Shown: piece by piece, positions 26,759-34,457 of the stretch
How the letters are laid out: every line of letters begins with the position of its first letter
How positions within the stretch are numbered: the stretch's first letter is position 1
NCBI RefSeq assembly: GCF_001548675.1
Contig: NZ_CP010834.1
Span: 1-64,000, forward strand
Source: Methanobrevibacter sp. YE315
GTDB lineage: Archaea; Methanobacteriota; Methanobacteria; Methanobacteriales; Methanobacteriaceae
Reading direction: 5' to 3'
DNA: 64,000 nucleotides
Notes under the pieces: generated by a model
What the model saw: the letters and a program-made list of their open reading frames with translations, nothing else
What the model was told of the DNA's origin: nothing
Database searches by the model: none
Made by a program: the position numbers and the translations under genes

Positions 26759-28688
26759 TATTCTCACCGCCATATTTTATTATCAGCATGGTCATGTCAT
26801 CAAACTGCTCTTCGCTATTGCAAAAATCATATATGTCTGATTTAATTTTTTCAACAATGGTTTCCAAACTCTCATCCTTATATTTGTTTATGGTTTCTTT
26901 TAATCTGTCTTCACCATAAAATCCCTGATAATCATTGTTAGCTTCTGTAATTCCATCAGTATATAAAAATACAATATCTCCAGGATTCAACTCTAATTCC
27001 TGTTCCTCATAAGGCATTTCTTCCATTATACCTAAAACAAAATTCGGTTCAACATCGAAATAATCAAAATCATCCCCAGAACTGTTTCTTCTAACTAAAG
27101 GCTGATTATGCCCTGCATTAACAAAAGTTAATTTTCCATCTCTTAAGTTCAATTTTCCAAACAATGAAGTAACAAACAGATCTCCCTTATTCCTTTGAGA
27201 AATTGAATTATTAACATTCTCATAAAGTTCATTAGGCTTGAAACTAAATTTGGAATGATTTCTGATTAAATACATTGTTTTAACCATGAACAATGTTGCA
27301 GGAACTCCTTTCCCACTTACATCGCCGATGAGGAATGCAATATTATCATCGTCTATTCTGAAAAAGTCATAAAAATCTCCGCCAACTTCCCTTGCAGGAT
27401 TCATAAATCCATAAATCTCAAACTGTTGGCCTTCAGAAAATTCATCAAAATTGGTTTTAAGCATGTTTGACTGAATATTGCTGGCAATTTTAAATTCAGT
27501 TTCTATCTTTTCCTTTTCAGCTGTGGTTTTTTCAATTTGATATAAATTAGATTCGATATTCTGATTTAGAGAAACAAATGATTTGACAAGCATTGACATG
27601 TCATCAGTACCATTTAACTGCTTATTAAACTTAGATTTAAATTTTACTTCAATGTCTTCCTGATCTTCCTTACCATATCTTCTTATGGCATCAATTAATC
27701 CATAAAGGGGATTGGTAATATTATCTTCAACAAAATAAAGATGAATGGCTGATACAACTATGAACAGGATAATACCATAAAAAAGTGTAATCATTATCAA
27801 ATAGCCGGTATTAAAATCTTTTAAAAAAGCGTATGTAAAAATACTTAAGTCATCAAAGAGTGCAAAGAAAGTAATTGCCAATATAAACAAGAAAATTAAA
27901 ATGATTTCCTCAACAATTGAATAATTAACTATTTTATCCTTAATAATGCTGGAATCCAATTTATTTAGGCAGAACAATAGTGCCGCGACAATAGTTATTA
28001 TAAAAAAAATCATGTCAAACATGTCATTATCCAATGAGTTTGCTGTGAGAAGTGCATATATGAGCATGATAACGAAAATCGGTGTAAAATAGCTATAATC
28101 AATATCAATAAAACTAAACCATTTTTTAGGGGTTTTCAAAGGTATTTCCAAAATATTAAAAACGCTGATAAGCAATAAACCATATATCAGTGAGAAGTTA
28201 AACATGTCTAAAATATATGAAAGTACAGACAAAGGAGTTGTTAAAGGATAAATAACATAAAATGGACTGTATACTTCAAGGAAAATATTAATAAAGGCCC
28301 AATAAACAACTGATGAAACAAGAATTATGATTACGAATTTTAAAAGATTATACAATGAATCAAATCTAGGGGAAGTTATCTCATCCCTTTTAAATGTAGA
28401 ATACCATAGCTTATATGTGAATATTGAAATAAAAAACATGATGAAAAAATCAGATCCGGCGCAAAATATGTTGTAGCCTTCATAAAGCTGCCATGTAAAG
28501 CTGGCACAGGCCTGACCCAATGCACCTGCCGGGCCAAACATCAAACCAAATATGGGAGCAAGGCCAATATCCGGAATTATATAGCTTCCTCCAATCTCTA
28601 TAAATTCAAAAATATAATAAAAAATAAATTCAACAATGAATGTGAATATAAAAATGAATTTTTTATTATCAAACAATTCTTTCAGCAT
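26751..28688 (-). CDS. Membrane-anchored SpoIIE/RsbU-type PP2C phosphatase, copy 1
   Basis: This 645-residue protein is a paralogue of the next gene with the same plan: about ten membrane segments over residues 1-320 (with GLMFGPAGALGQ), a helical linker, and a C-terminal SpoIIE phosphatase (PAREVGGDFYD, IGDVSGKGVPA, FVNAGHNQP, YTDGITEA, FDDMTM). The ATG follows a good SD (GAGGGTAAC), and the minus strand has a long TATATATATA promoter element at about 28713-28724. The two paralogues and the HAD gene form one likely transcription unit. A membrane-sensed signal controlling protein dephosphorylation is inferred; no RsbW or STAS gene is in the window. Confidence 0.85.
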   Translation of the reverse strand: MLKELFDNKKFIFIFTFIVEFIFYYIFEFIEIGGSYIIPDIGLAPIFGLMFGPAGALGQACASFTWQLYEGYNIFCAGSDFFIMFFISIFTYKLWYSTFKRDEITSPRFDSLYNLLKFVIIILVSSVVYWAFINIFLEVYSPFYVIYPLTTPLSVLSYILDMFNFSLIYGLLLISVFNILEIPLKTPKKWFSFIDIDYSYFTPIFVIMLIYALLTANSLDNDMFDMIFFIITIVAALLFCLNKLDSSIIKDKIVNYSIVEEIILIFLFILAITFFALFDDLSIFTYAFLKDFNTGYLIMITLFYGIILFIVVSAIHLYFVEDNITNPLYGLIDAIRRYGKEDQEDIEVKFKSKFNKQLNGTDDMSMLVKSFVSLNQNIESNLYQIEKTTAEKEKIETEFKIASNIQSNMLKTNFDEFSEGQQFEIYGFMNPAREVGGDFYDFFRIDDDNIAFLIGDVSGKGVPATLFMVKTMYLIRNHSKFSFKPNELYENVNNSISQRNKGDLFVTSLFGKLNLRDGKLTFVNAGHNQPLVRRNSSGDDFDYFDVEPNFVLGIMEEMPYEEQELELNPGDIVFLYTDGITEANNDYQGFYGEDRLKETINKYKDESLETIVEKIKSDIYDFCNSEEQFDDMTMLIIKYGGENNG

Positions 28689-28863
28689 GTTACCCTCAAA
28701 ACAATTTAAACTATATATATATATTTTGAACTTTATTTATTAATACTTGTTTAAAAATTCATCTTGAAAAGGAAAGTTAAAGAATTCAAGAAAAAAAACA
28801 ACTATATAAGCATGGAAAAATAAAATAATAATATTATAATTTACGATTATTTTAGGTGTTTTA

Positions 28864-30234
28864 ATGAACGTTATTGAAAAGTTAAACTCCATTAAAAGTG
28901 GAGAAATGACAGCTAAAGAAAACGTGGAAAGCTTCATTAAAGTTATTGATGAAAATAACGAAAGCATTAATGCATTTATTGAATTGAACTATGAAAATGC
29001 ATTAAAACAAGCAGAAGCTATTGACGAAAAAATAGCTAATGGTGAAGATGTTGGCGCTTTGGCTGGATTGGTATTTGGTATTAAAGCAAACATTAATGTT
29101 GAAGACTTAATAATTTCTGCAGCTTCAAAAACATTAGAAGATTATATAGGAAGCTACAATGCAACCGTTGTTAATGAAATATTGGCTGAAGATGGAATAA
29201 TCATCGGTATTTTGAATATGGATGAGTTTGCAGCAGGAAGTTCAACTGAAACTTCATACTACGGACCTACCCAAAACCCTGCAGCTATGGGAAGAATTCC
29301 TGGAGGATCCAGTGGAGGATGTGCAGCAGCAATCGCAGCTGAAATGTGTGACATTGCAATCGGATCAGATACCGGAGGATCCATCAGAAACCCTGCTTCA
29401 CATTGTGGCGTAGTAGGTTTCAAACCAACATACGGTGCCGTTTCAAGACAAGGACTTCTTGACTTATCAATGAGTCTAGACCAAATCGGACCGCTTGCAA
29501 ATGATGTGAGTGGAATTGCACTTGCATTAAACACAATTGCAAATTATGATGAAACCGAATGCACTACCTTAGACTGGGATAAGCCTGACTTTACTGAAGT
29601 ATTAGATGAAACATCCTTAGAAGGTATGAAAATAGCTGTATGTAAAGAGTTCATCGATGTTACTGATGAAGAAATCAACAAGACAGTCAACAAAGCTATC
29701 AGCAAGCTGGTGGATGCCGGAGCTGAACTTGTTGAAGTAAGCTTCGATTATATCGACTTATGTTTACCTACATACTACCTGATTAACTATGTAGAATTCT
29801 TCTCTGCAACCAGAAAATATGATGGAAGAGACTACGGATACAGAATTGAAGAAGTGTGTGGAGAGGAAGTGCTTAGAAGAATCAAAATAGGTTCCCACAT
29901 TGCAGAAGCTGAATTTAGTGGTAAATACTACAAACAAGCATTGAAAGCAAGATCAGTTATCAGAGCTGAAATCACTTCCATGCTTGAAAATGTGGATTTG
30001 ATTGTAGGACCAACCGTGCCTAAACTTCCTCACGAAATTGGTGCTGAATTAGAACCAATGGAAATGTATGCTTACGATATATTGACCGTAATAGCTAACC
30101 TTGCCGGAATTCCAGCAGCAAGCATTCCAGCAGGTGAAGTTGATGGCATTCCTGTAGGACTACAATTACAGGCTAAACCATTGGATGACTTAAAAATTGT
30201 TAAAGCTATGAGTGTTTTCGAAAACACTCAATAA
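28864..30234 (+). CDS. gatA: Asp-tRNA(Asn)/Glu-tRNA(Gln) amidotransferase subunit A
   Basis: The 456-residue amidase has the Ser-cisSer-Lys triad: Lys74 in FGIKANI, the Ser of GGSSGG near 148, and the nucleophile in GSDTGGSIR near 172, followed by CGVVGFKPTYGAVSR. Subunit A releases ammonia from glutamine or asparagine to amidate mischarged tRNA on GatB. In archaea GatABC serves mainly Asn-tRNA, with GatDE making Gln-tRNA. Neither gatB nor gatC is next to it. It is slightly short for a GatA. An SD-like GGTG precedes the ATG by 7 bases. Confidence 0.9.
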   Translation: MNVIEKLNSIKSGEMTAKENVESFIKVIDENNESINAFIELNYENALKQAEAIDEKIANGEDVGALAGLVFGIKANINVEDLIISAASKTLEDYIGSYNATVVNEILAEDGIIIGILNMDEFAAGSSTETSYYGPTQNPAAMGRIPGGSSGGCAAAIAAEMCDIAIGSDTGGSIRNPASHCGVVGFKPTYGAVSRQGLLDLSMSLDQIGPLANDVSGIALALNTIANYDETECTTLDWDKPDFTEVLDETSLEGMKIAVCKEFIDVTDEEINKTVNKAISKLVDAGAELVEVSFDYIDLCLPTYYLINYVEFFSATRKYDGRDYGYRIEEVCGEEVLRRIKIGSHIAEAEFSGKYYKQALKARSVIRAEITSMLENVDLIVGPTVPKLPHEIGAELEPMEMYAYDILTVIANLAGIPAASIPAGEVDGIPVGLQLQAKPLDDLKIVKAMSVFENTQ

Positions 30235-30238
30235 ACTC

Positions 30239-30258
30239 TTTTTTTTACAAACTTTTTT
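30239..30258 (+). terminator. Oligo-T terminator after gatA
   Basis: Runs of eight and six T follow the gatA stop codon within 25 bases, a typical archaeal termination signal. The second run overlaps an Orc1 box. Confidence 0.5.
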
Positions 30259-30268
30259 ACACTTGAAA
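30256..30268 (-). promoter_or_regulatory. Isolated Orc1/Cdc6 box (mini-ORB)
   Basis: TTTACACTTGAAA matches the 13-bp Methanothermobacter Orc1/Cdc6 box exactly. It lies between gatA and the next gene, about 11 kb from the origin cluster. Its orientation is opposite to the copy at 16296. Confidence 0.6.
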
Positions 30269-30326
30269 TACACCTCTAAAATTTAATAATAATTAAAATA
30301 CAATAGAATATCAAGAGGTTATTTTT

Positions 30327-31823
30327 ATGACAAGAATTGGACTTGCATATGTCAGCGGTGCTGTTCCGGGATTTGAGGATTTCGGAAATTTGCCGACAGA
30401 CATCGTTAAAGAAAATGGACTTGTTGATGGATTGAAAGCTAGTGACCAATTAGATGCCTTGATTATTCCTGGCGGAACCTTGATTGAGTCAAATGACATT
30501 AACATGGATTTAAACAAAGAAATCAAAAAAATGGCTGGGGATGGAAAGCCTATTATTGGAATATGTGCCGGCTTTCAGCTATTGTCAAACCAGATAGACA
30601 TCGGAAGAAAATCACCTGTGCCAATTGTAAAGGACGGTCTTGGGATAATTGACGTTAATTTCTCACCATTGATTACAAGCGATAGAGTAAAAGCAAAAGT
30701 CTTTGACAATTCCTTTTTAGTCAAAAACCAGACAGAAGATGTCGACGGTTTCCATACCCACACATATGGTAAGGTGGAAGGAGATGCAAAACCACTATTC
30801 TATTCACAAGTCCAAAGAATGAATTACGGTGATGTCAACAAAGAAGCCGAATATAACATCTTTTCCGGTGCATGCAATGATGACGGCAATGTCATCGGTA
30901 CGATGATTCATGGAATCCTTGACGAAAACCCGATTCTTGTAAATAATCTATTAGAACAAATAGACGCTGAAAATATTGATGAAATCTACAATAAAAATAT
31001 CGAAGTCAAAAAATATCTGCAGAGCGAAGTCGGAATCAACAATAACATAAAGGTACCTCAATTAGAAAATAAACCAAAAAAACCAAAATATCTGATGATT
31101 GGAAGCAACGGATCAGATTCCGGTAAAACATTCATCATGACAGGACTTGCAGGGGCAATAAGAAAAAGAGGATATAAGGTGGCCCTTTTAAAAGTGGGTC
31201 CTGATGTCCGTGATATTATACCGGGATTATACTTGACAAAAGGAAAAATGGAAGATTTCGCATCAATAAAGATTGGACATCTGGGATGGGCTGACATCGA
31301 ATCTACAATAAAGACACTCAACTCTTCAGACTATGATATCGTTCTGATTGAAGGGGTCATGAGCGTATTTACCGGCCTTTTAAATGAGAAGGTTCCGTTT
31401 TCAGCAGCAGAAATAGCTATGTCATCAAATATTCCGATGATATTGGCGTCAGGCGTTAACAAAGGCGGAATAGAATCCGCAGCAATTGACCTCGTTTCCC
31501 ATGCGAATATGCTTGAAAAATTCGGAGTGTCTGTAGAAGCCATCCTGCTGAATAAGGTATACAATGAAAATATATTCGATAATGTAGTTCCATACATCAA
31601 AAACAACACAAACGTTAAGAAAGTGTTAAAGCTTCCTAAGCTAAAATCAGCCGATATGAGAGGATTCATTCCTGAAGTCGAAATAAGATACGAACTGTTT
31701 ACAAGCCATGCAATGGATCTGATTGAAAACAACCTAAACATTGATGAAATAATAGATATGGCTCGTGAAGTTGAATTCGAAAAAATCTACTCATTTGAAG
31801 AAATCAAAAGCAAGGTGATATAA
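30327..31823 (+). CDS. CobB/CobQ-like amidotransferase-ATPase with permuted domain order
   Basis: The 498-residue protein carries a class I glutamine amidotransferase domain first (residues 1-230, with catalytic Cys80 in GICAGF and a His in IHGILDE near 196) and a CobQ/BioD-type ATPase second (P-loop GSDSGKT near 260, and LKVGPDVRD). Cobyrinic and cobyric acid synthases (CbiA/CfbB, CbiP) have the ATPase first. The domain pair implies ATP-dependent amidation of a carboxylate with glutamine nitrogen, but the substrate is not evident; cobamide, F430 or another cofactor are options. Its stop shares one base with the ATG of the next gene. Confidence 0.75.
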   Translation: MTRIGLAYVSGAVPGFEDFGNLPTDIVKENGLVDGLKASDQLDALIIPGGTLIESNDINMDLNKEIKKMAGDGKPIIGICAGFQLLSNQIDIGRKSPVPIVKDGLGIIDVNFSPLITSDRVKAKVFDNSFLVKNQTEDVDGFHTHTYGKVEGDAKPLFYSQVQRMNYGDVNKEAEYNIFSGACNDDGNVIGTMIHGILDENPILVNNLLEQIDAENIDEIYNKNIEVKKYLQSEVGINNNIKVPQLENKPKKPKYLMIGSNGSDSGKTFIMTGLAGAIRKRGYKVALLKVGPDVRDIIPGLYLTKGKMEDFASIKIGHLGWADIESTIKTLNSSDYDIVLIEGVMSVFTGLLNEKVPFSAAEIAMSSNIPMILASGVNKGGIESAAIDLVSHANMLEKFGVSVEAILLNKVYNENIFDNVVPYIKNNTNVKKVLKLPKLKSADMRGFIPEVEIRYELFTSHAMDLIENNLNIDEIIDMAREVEFEKIYSFEEIKSKVI

Positions 31824-32248
31824 TGGCACTTAATTTAAGCCCTGAACCGGGTGTTAAACTTACAAAAAAGGATAGGGCACATGTACTAAAAAAAATGAAA
31901 CAGGGATGGAAAGCAAATTGTCTAATTCCCGATTATGTTTTCGATGAAAATGGAGATATTCAAATTGCATCTGACAAAAATCGTAGAGTGGTAAAAATCG
32001 TTAAAATTAAAGATGATGGAATTTACATCGAAAACGCATTAAAAAGTAAACATTTAAGAATTGTATGGGATAAAATAGCTCTAATAAACAAATCAAATGA
32101 AGTGAAAGATGGTTTAGAGATAAAAATGCATGACGGAAAATATGTTTCATTCAGCATTTATAACTCATACAAAATACGACAAATAACACAATTCATTGTA
32201 GATTACATAAATGATAAAAAGTTTAATAATGCTAATATGTATAATTAG
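31823..32248 (+). CDS. Hypothetical protein coupled to the CobB/CobQ-like gene
   Basis: I do not recognise this 141-residue protein. It has a basic N-terminal half (KLTKKDRAHVLKKMKQGWK), then a run of alternating hydrophobic strands (VVKIVKIKDDGIYIENAL, LRIVWDKIALI, GKYVSFSIY) suggesting a small beta fold, and a C-terminal helix (IRQITQFIVDYIND). This is a possible PH-like arrangement, but that is only a guess. No membrane segment or Cys cluster is present. Its ATG overlaps the preceding stop by one base (TAATG), so it is very likely co-translated. Confidence 0.6.
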   Translation: MALNLSPEPGVKLTKKDRAHVLKKMKQGWKANCLIPDYVFDENGDIQIASDKNRRVVKIVKIKDDGIYIENALKSKHLRIVWDKIALINKSNEVKDGLEIKMHDGKYVSFSIYNSYKIRQITQFIVDYINDKKFNNANMYN

Positions 32249-32253
32249 CCTTA

Positions 32254-32937
32254 TTATTCTTCTAAATATCTATTAATTATGTCTTCGCCTTTAAGCAAGA
32301 CCAATCCGTTTTCTTCTGCATATTTACGTGCATCAGCAACGCTTGTAGCCTGTCCGGTTTCACCATCCATCATTTCACAAACTACACAAACAGGAGTGAC
32401 ACCAGCCATTTCACATAATGCAAGACCGATTTCTGTGTGTCCTCTTCTATTTTTAACCAAGCCGTCTGCACCTCTTAAAAGGCATACATGACCTGGTGAT
32501 CTGAAAGTAGCACCAAATTCATCAAATCTTTCTTCTTTCATCATGATGGCCATTTCACTAATGGTCATTGCTCTGTCATGGTCTGTAACGCCGGTGAATG
32601 ATTTTCTGTGATTAGTCCAAATTGAAAATGATGACCTTTCATCGTATGGAATGTCAGTTGGTGCCAATTTAGCTAATTCAGGGTATTTTTCAGTAGCTGC
32701 TTTCATAATATCCACCATGAATGGCAAATGAATAGCTTCACAAAAATCAGCATGTAAACAATTACAAATTAAACCACCAGCATCGTTTCTCATAGTTGCG
32801 ATTGATTTAGGAGTTACAAATTCAGAAGCGATAATCATATCAACTTCACCCTCCCTATCATCATCATCAAAAACAAGTACGAACTCACCGTTTCTAATAG
32901 CTTCTAGAGCCATATCTACATTTGTTTCTTGATTCAT
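32254..32937 (-). CDS. ribB: 3,4-dihydroxy-2-butanone 4-phosphate synthase
   Basis: The 227-residue archaeal-type RibB converts ribulose 5-phosphate to the four-carbon precursor of riboflavin. The acidic metal-binding loop DDDDREGEVD is at residues 24-33, followed by GGLICNCL, the TGVTDHDRAMT loop, FRSPGHVCLLRG and the HTEIGLALCEMAG segment. Length and spacing match methanogen RibB, not the bacterial RibBA fusion. An SD (AAGGAG) precedes the ATG. The leader contains an FMN riboswitch, so expression is likely shut off when FMN is abundant. ribK lies 1 kb upstream on the same strand, separated by a decayed gene. Confidence 0.92.
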   Translation of the reverse strand: MNQETNVDMALEAIRNGEFVLVFDDDDREGEVDMIIASEFVTPKSIATMRNDAGGLICNCLHADFCEAIHLPFMVDIMKAATEKYPELAKLAPTDIPYDERSSFSIWTNHRKSFTGVTDHDRAMTISEMAIMMKEERFDEFGATFRSPGHVCLLRGADGLVKNRRGHTEIGLALCEMAGVTPVCVVCEMMDGETGQATSVADARKYAEENGLVLLKGEDIINRYLEE

Positions 32938-32984
32938 AGTAACATCTCCTTATAGTACTAGAACCAGGGCTAAAAATAACTTCT

Positions 32985-33107
32985 TATTCTCTTCCATCCG
33001 GACTATCACCGTCGGTTTTGGAATCTCACCAAATCAACACTTCCCATGCTCGTGGACTTATATTAAAAATCACCACCGGTGGAGAATTTCACTCCGCCCT
33101 GAGAACG
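32985..33107 (-). ncRNA. FMN riboswitch (RFN element) in the ribB leader
   Basis: On the minus strand the RFN core blocks occur in order: CAGGGCGGAGTGAAATTC, then CCACCGGTGGTGA, a variable arm, CCACGAGCATGGG, a GGTGAGATTCC block, and GACGGTGATAGTCCGGATGG, closed by P1 (TTCTC at 33105-33101 with GAGAA at 32991-32987). These are the conserved sequences around the FMN-binding junction. The element ends about 48 bases before the ribB ATG. A T-rich stretch (TTATTTTT) follows P1, and the SD lies further on, so either termination or translation could be the output. FMN riboswitches are known mainly from bacteria. Confidence 0.93.
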
Positions 33108-33130
33108 TATTTAATCATTTTATCAATCAT

Positions 33131-33140
33131 GTATAAAATA
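33131..33140 (-). promoter_or_regulatory. TATA box of the FMN riboswitch-ribB transcript
   Basis: On the minus strand TATTTTATAC lies about 24 bases before the 5' end of the riboswitch P1 stem. This is the spacing at which archaeal transcription would begin, so the aptamer would start right at the 5' end of the RNA. Confidence 0.55.
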
Positions 33141-33312
33141 CTTTATGGTATTTTTATTGATTGAAAAATTGAACTGATAATACCTAATATCGTTTAAAAA
33201 AATTGTTACTATCTTAAAAAATTGATTTAACGTTATAAAATTGTTATTTAAAAAAACTAAGTAATTTAAATAGGATAATGAATAAAATAAGAATATTTAT
33301 TATAAATATGAT

Positions 33313-33896
33313 ATGATGAGTGAAAAACAAGAAGATATTATCTTTAAAGATGTATCTGAAGAAGAAGTTGATGTATTTTTAAAGCGATTAAATATTAAAT
33401 CAAAAAAGAAAAAATTAAATCCAACTGAAATACTTTATATCGATGTTGCAATATTAATTGCAGATATAATAATTGAATTAGATGAAGAACTAATAGATCT
33501 CTCATTAGTTCCTGTAATGAGTAGTAAAAATACACAGGAAGAACAGATAGAAAAATCTGTGAACTTAATATTATCAATTAATTTAGATAATTATAAGGTA
33601 AATAATCTAGTTAAAAGTATAGCTTACCTATAACTGATAAATTTTTAGAAGACAGTGAACACAAAACAATATTATGTGATGCATTAGGTGGAAAAATGAG
33701 TGCAGTATATGATTATGGACAAAGAAGAAAAGAAGAAGGAATAAAAGAAGGAATTAAAGAAGGAATTAAAGAAACATCTGAAAAAATGGCATTATACATG
33801 ATGAAAAAAGGAGAAGATGACAAAGAAATAATAAAAGAAACAGGATTAGCACCTGATGATATTAAAAAATTAAGAGAAAAACAAAAAAACACTTAA
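33313..33896 (+). pseudogene. Decayed accessory gene, PD-(D/E)XK/Rpn-like transposase family remnant
   Basis: Two frames read as one broken protein. The first (33313-33633, 106 residues) starts MMSEKQEDIIFKD and stops after KSIAYL. The second continues in another frame from about 33624 (LPITDKFLEDSEHK, then GGKMSAVYDYGQRRKEEG) to the stop at 33896. The GIKEGIKEGIKE charged helix and the ending are typical of the Rpn/PD-(D/E)XK putative transposase group found in many copies in Methanobrevibacter. Compared with my memory of such proteins, the central part between IIIELDEELIDL and SLVPVMSSKN is also deleted. A frameshift plus internal deletion suggest loss of function. It lies between ribK and ribB, genes that are neighbours in Methanocaldococcus. 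Confidence 0.6.
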
Positions 33897-34267
33897 AACT
33901 CAAGAGAAACAATATCTCCATCCTTTAAATCCAATTCATCTCTCAATTTGCACTCGGCAATAAATTCCAAATAATTTTCGTCATGAGTTGTTTTGGCAGG
34001 AAAAACAATTGCACCAACAATAACATCGTTCAATTTAGCCTCAATATATCTAACAGCCCCAAATCCTTCGTCTGGCTTAATCAAATTCTCACAATTACAC
34101 TTAATCTCATTTATTTCATCCAAATATTCATCGCTAACGATGACATTTAAAGTTCCAGGATAAGGAATAAAACCTAAATTTTTCTCAAATTCTTTAGTGT
34201 AGAACTCCTGTGACAAAAAATATGCTGCTTTTCCCAAACCGGTTGTTACTTCACCATCAACTTTCAT
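33893..34267 (-). CDS. ribK: CTP-dependent riboflavin kinase
   Basis: The 124-residue protein matches archaeal RibK (DUF120), which phosphorylates riboflavin to FMN using CTP. Visible motifs are VTTGLGKAAYFL (residues 6-17, nucleotide-binding loop), IPYPGTLNV, the GFGAVRYIEA strand and LRDELDLKDGD near the C-terminus. The usual N-terminal HTH of some homologues is absent, giving the short form as in Methanocaldococcus. It makes the ligand of the riboswitch that controls ribB downstream. Its stop overlaps the end of the convergent pseudogene by four bases. Confidence 0.9.
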   Translation of the reverse strand: MKVDGEVTTGLGKAAYFLSQEFYTKEFEKNLGFIPYPGTLNVIVSDEYLDEINEIKCNCENLIKPDEGFGAVRYIEAKLNDVIVGAIVFPAKTTHDENYLEFIAECKLRDELDLKDGDIVSLEF

Positions 34268-34457
34268 GAAATACCTCTATAACAATCAAAATGTTAAAAT
34301 TAACCATGAATGAATTAAAATATTAAATTTATCTTTTAATATTATTCATAACTATTAATTAATATTTTTTAATTAATAAACATTTCAGATTTAAAGAAAT
34401 TTATTTAACAATAAAAGAATAAAAGTATTACTGATAAACATTTACAGGGTAATTGAA

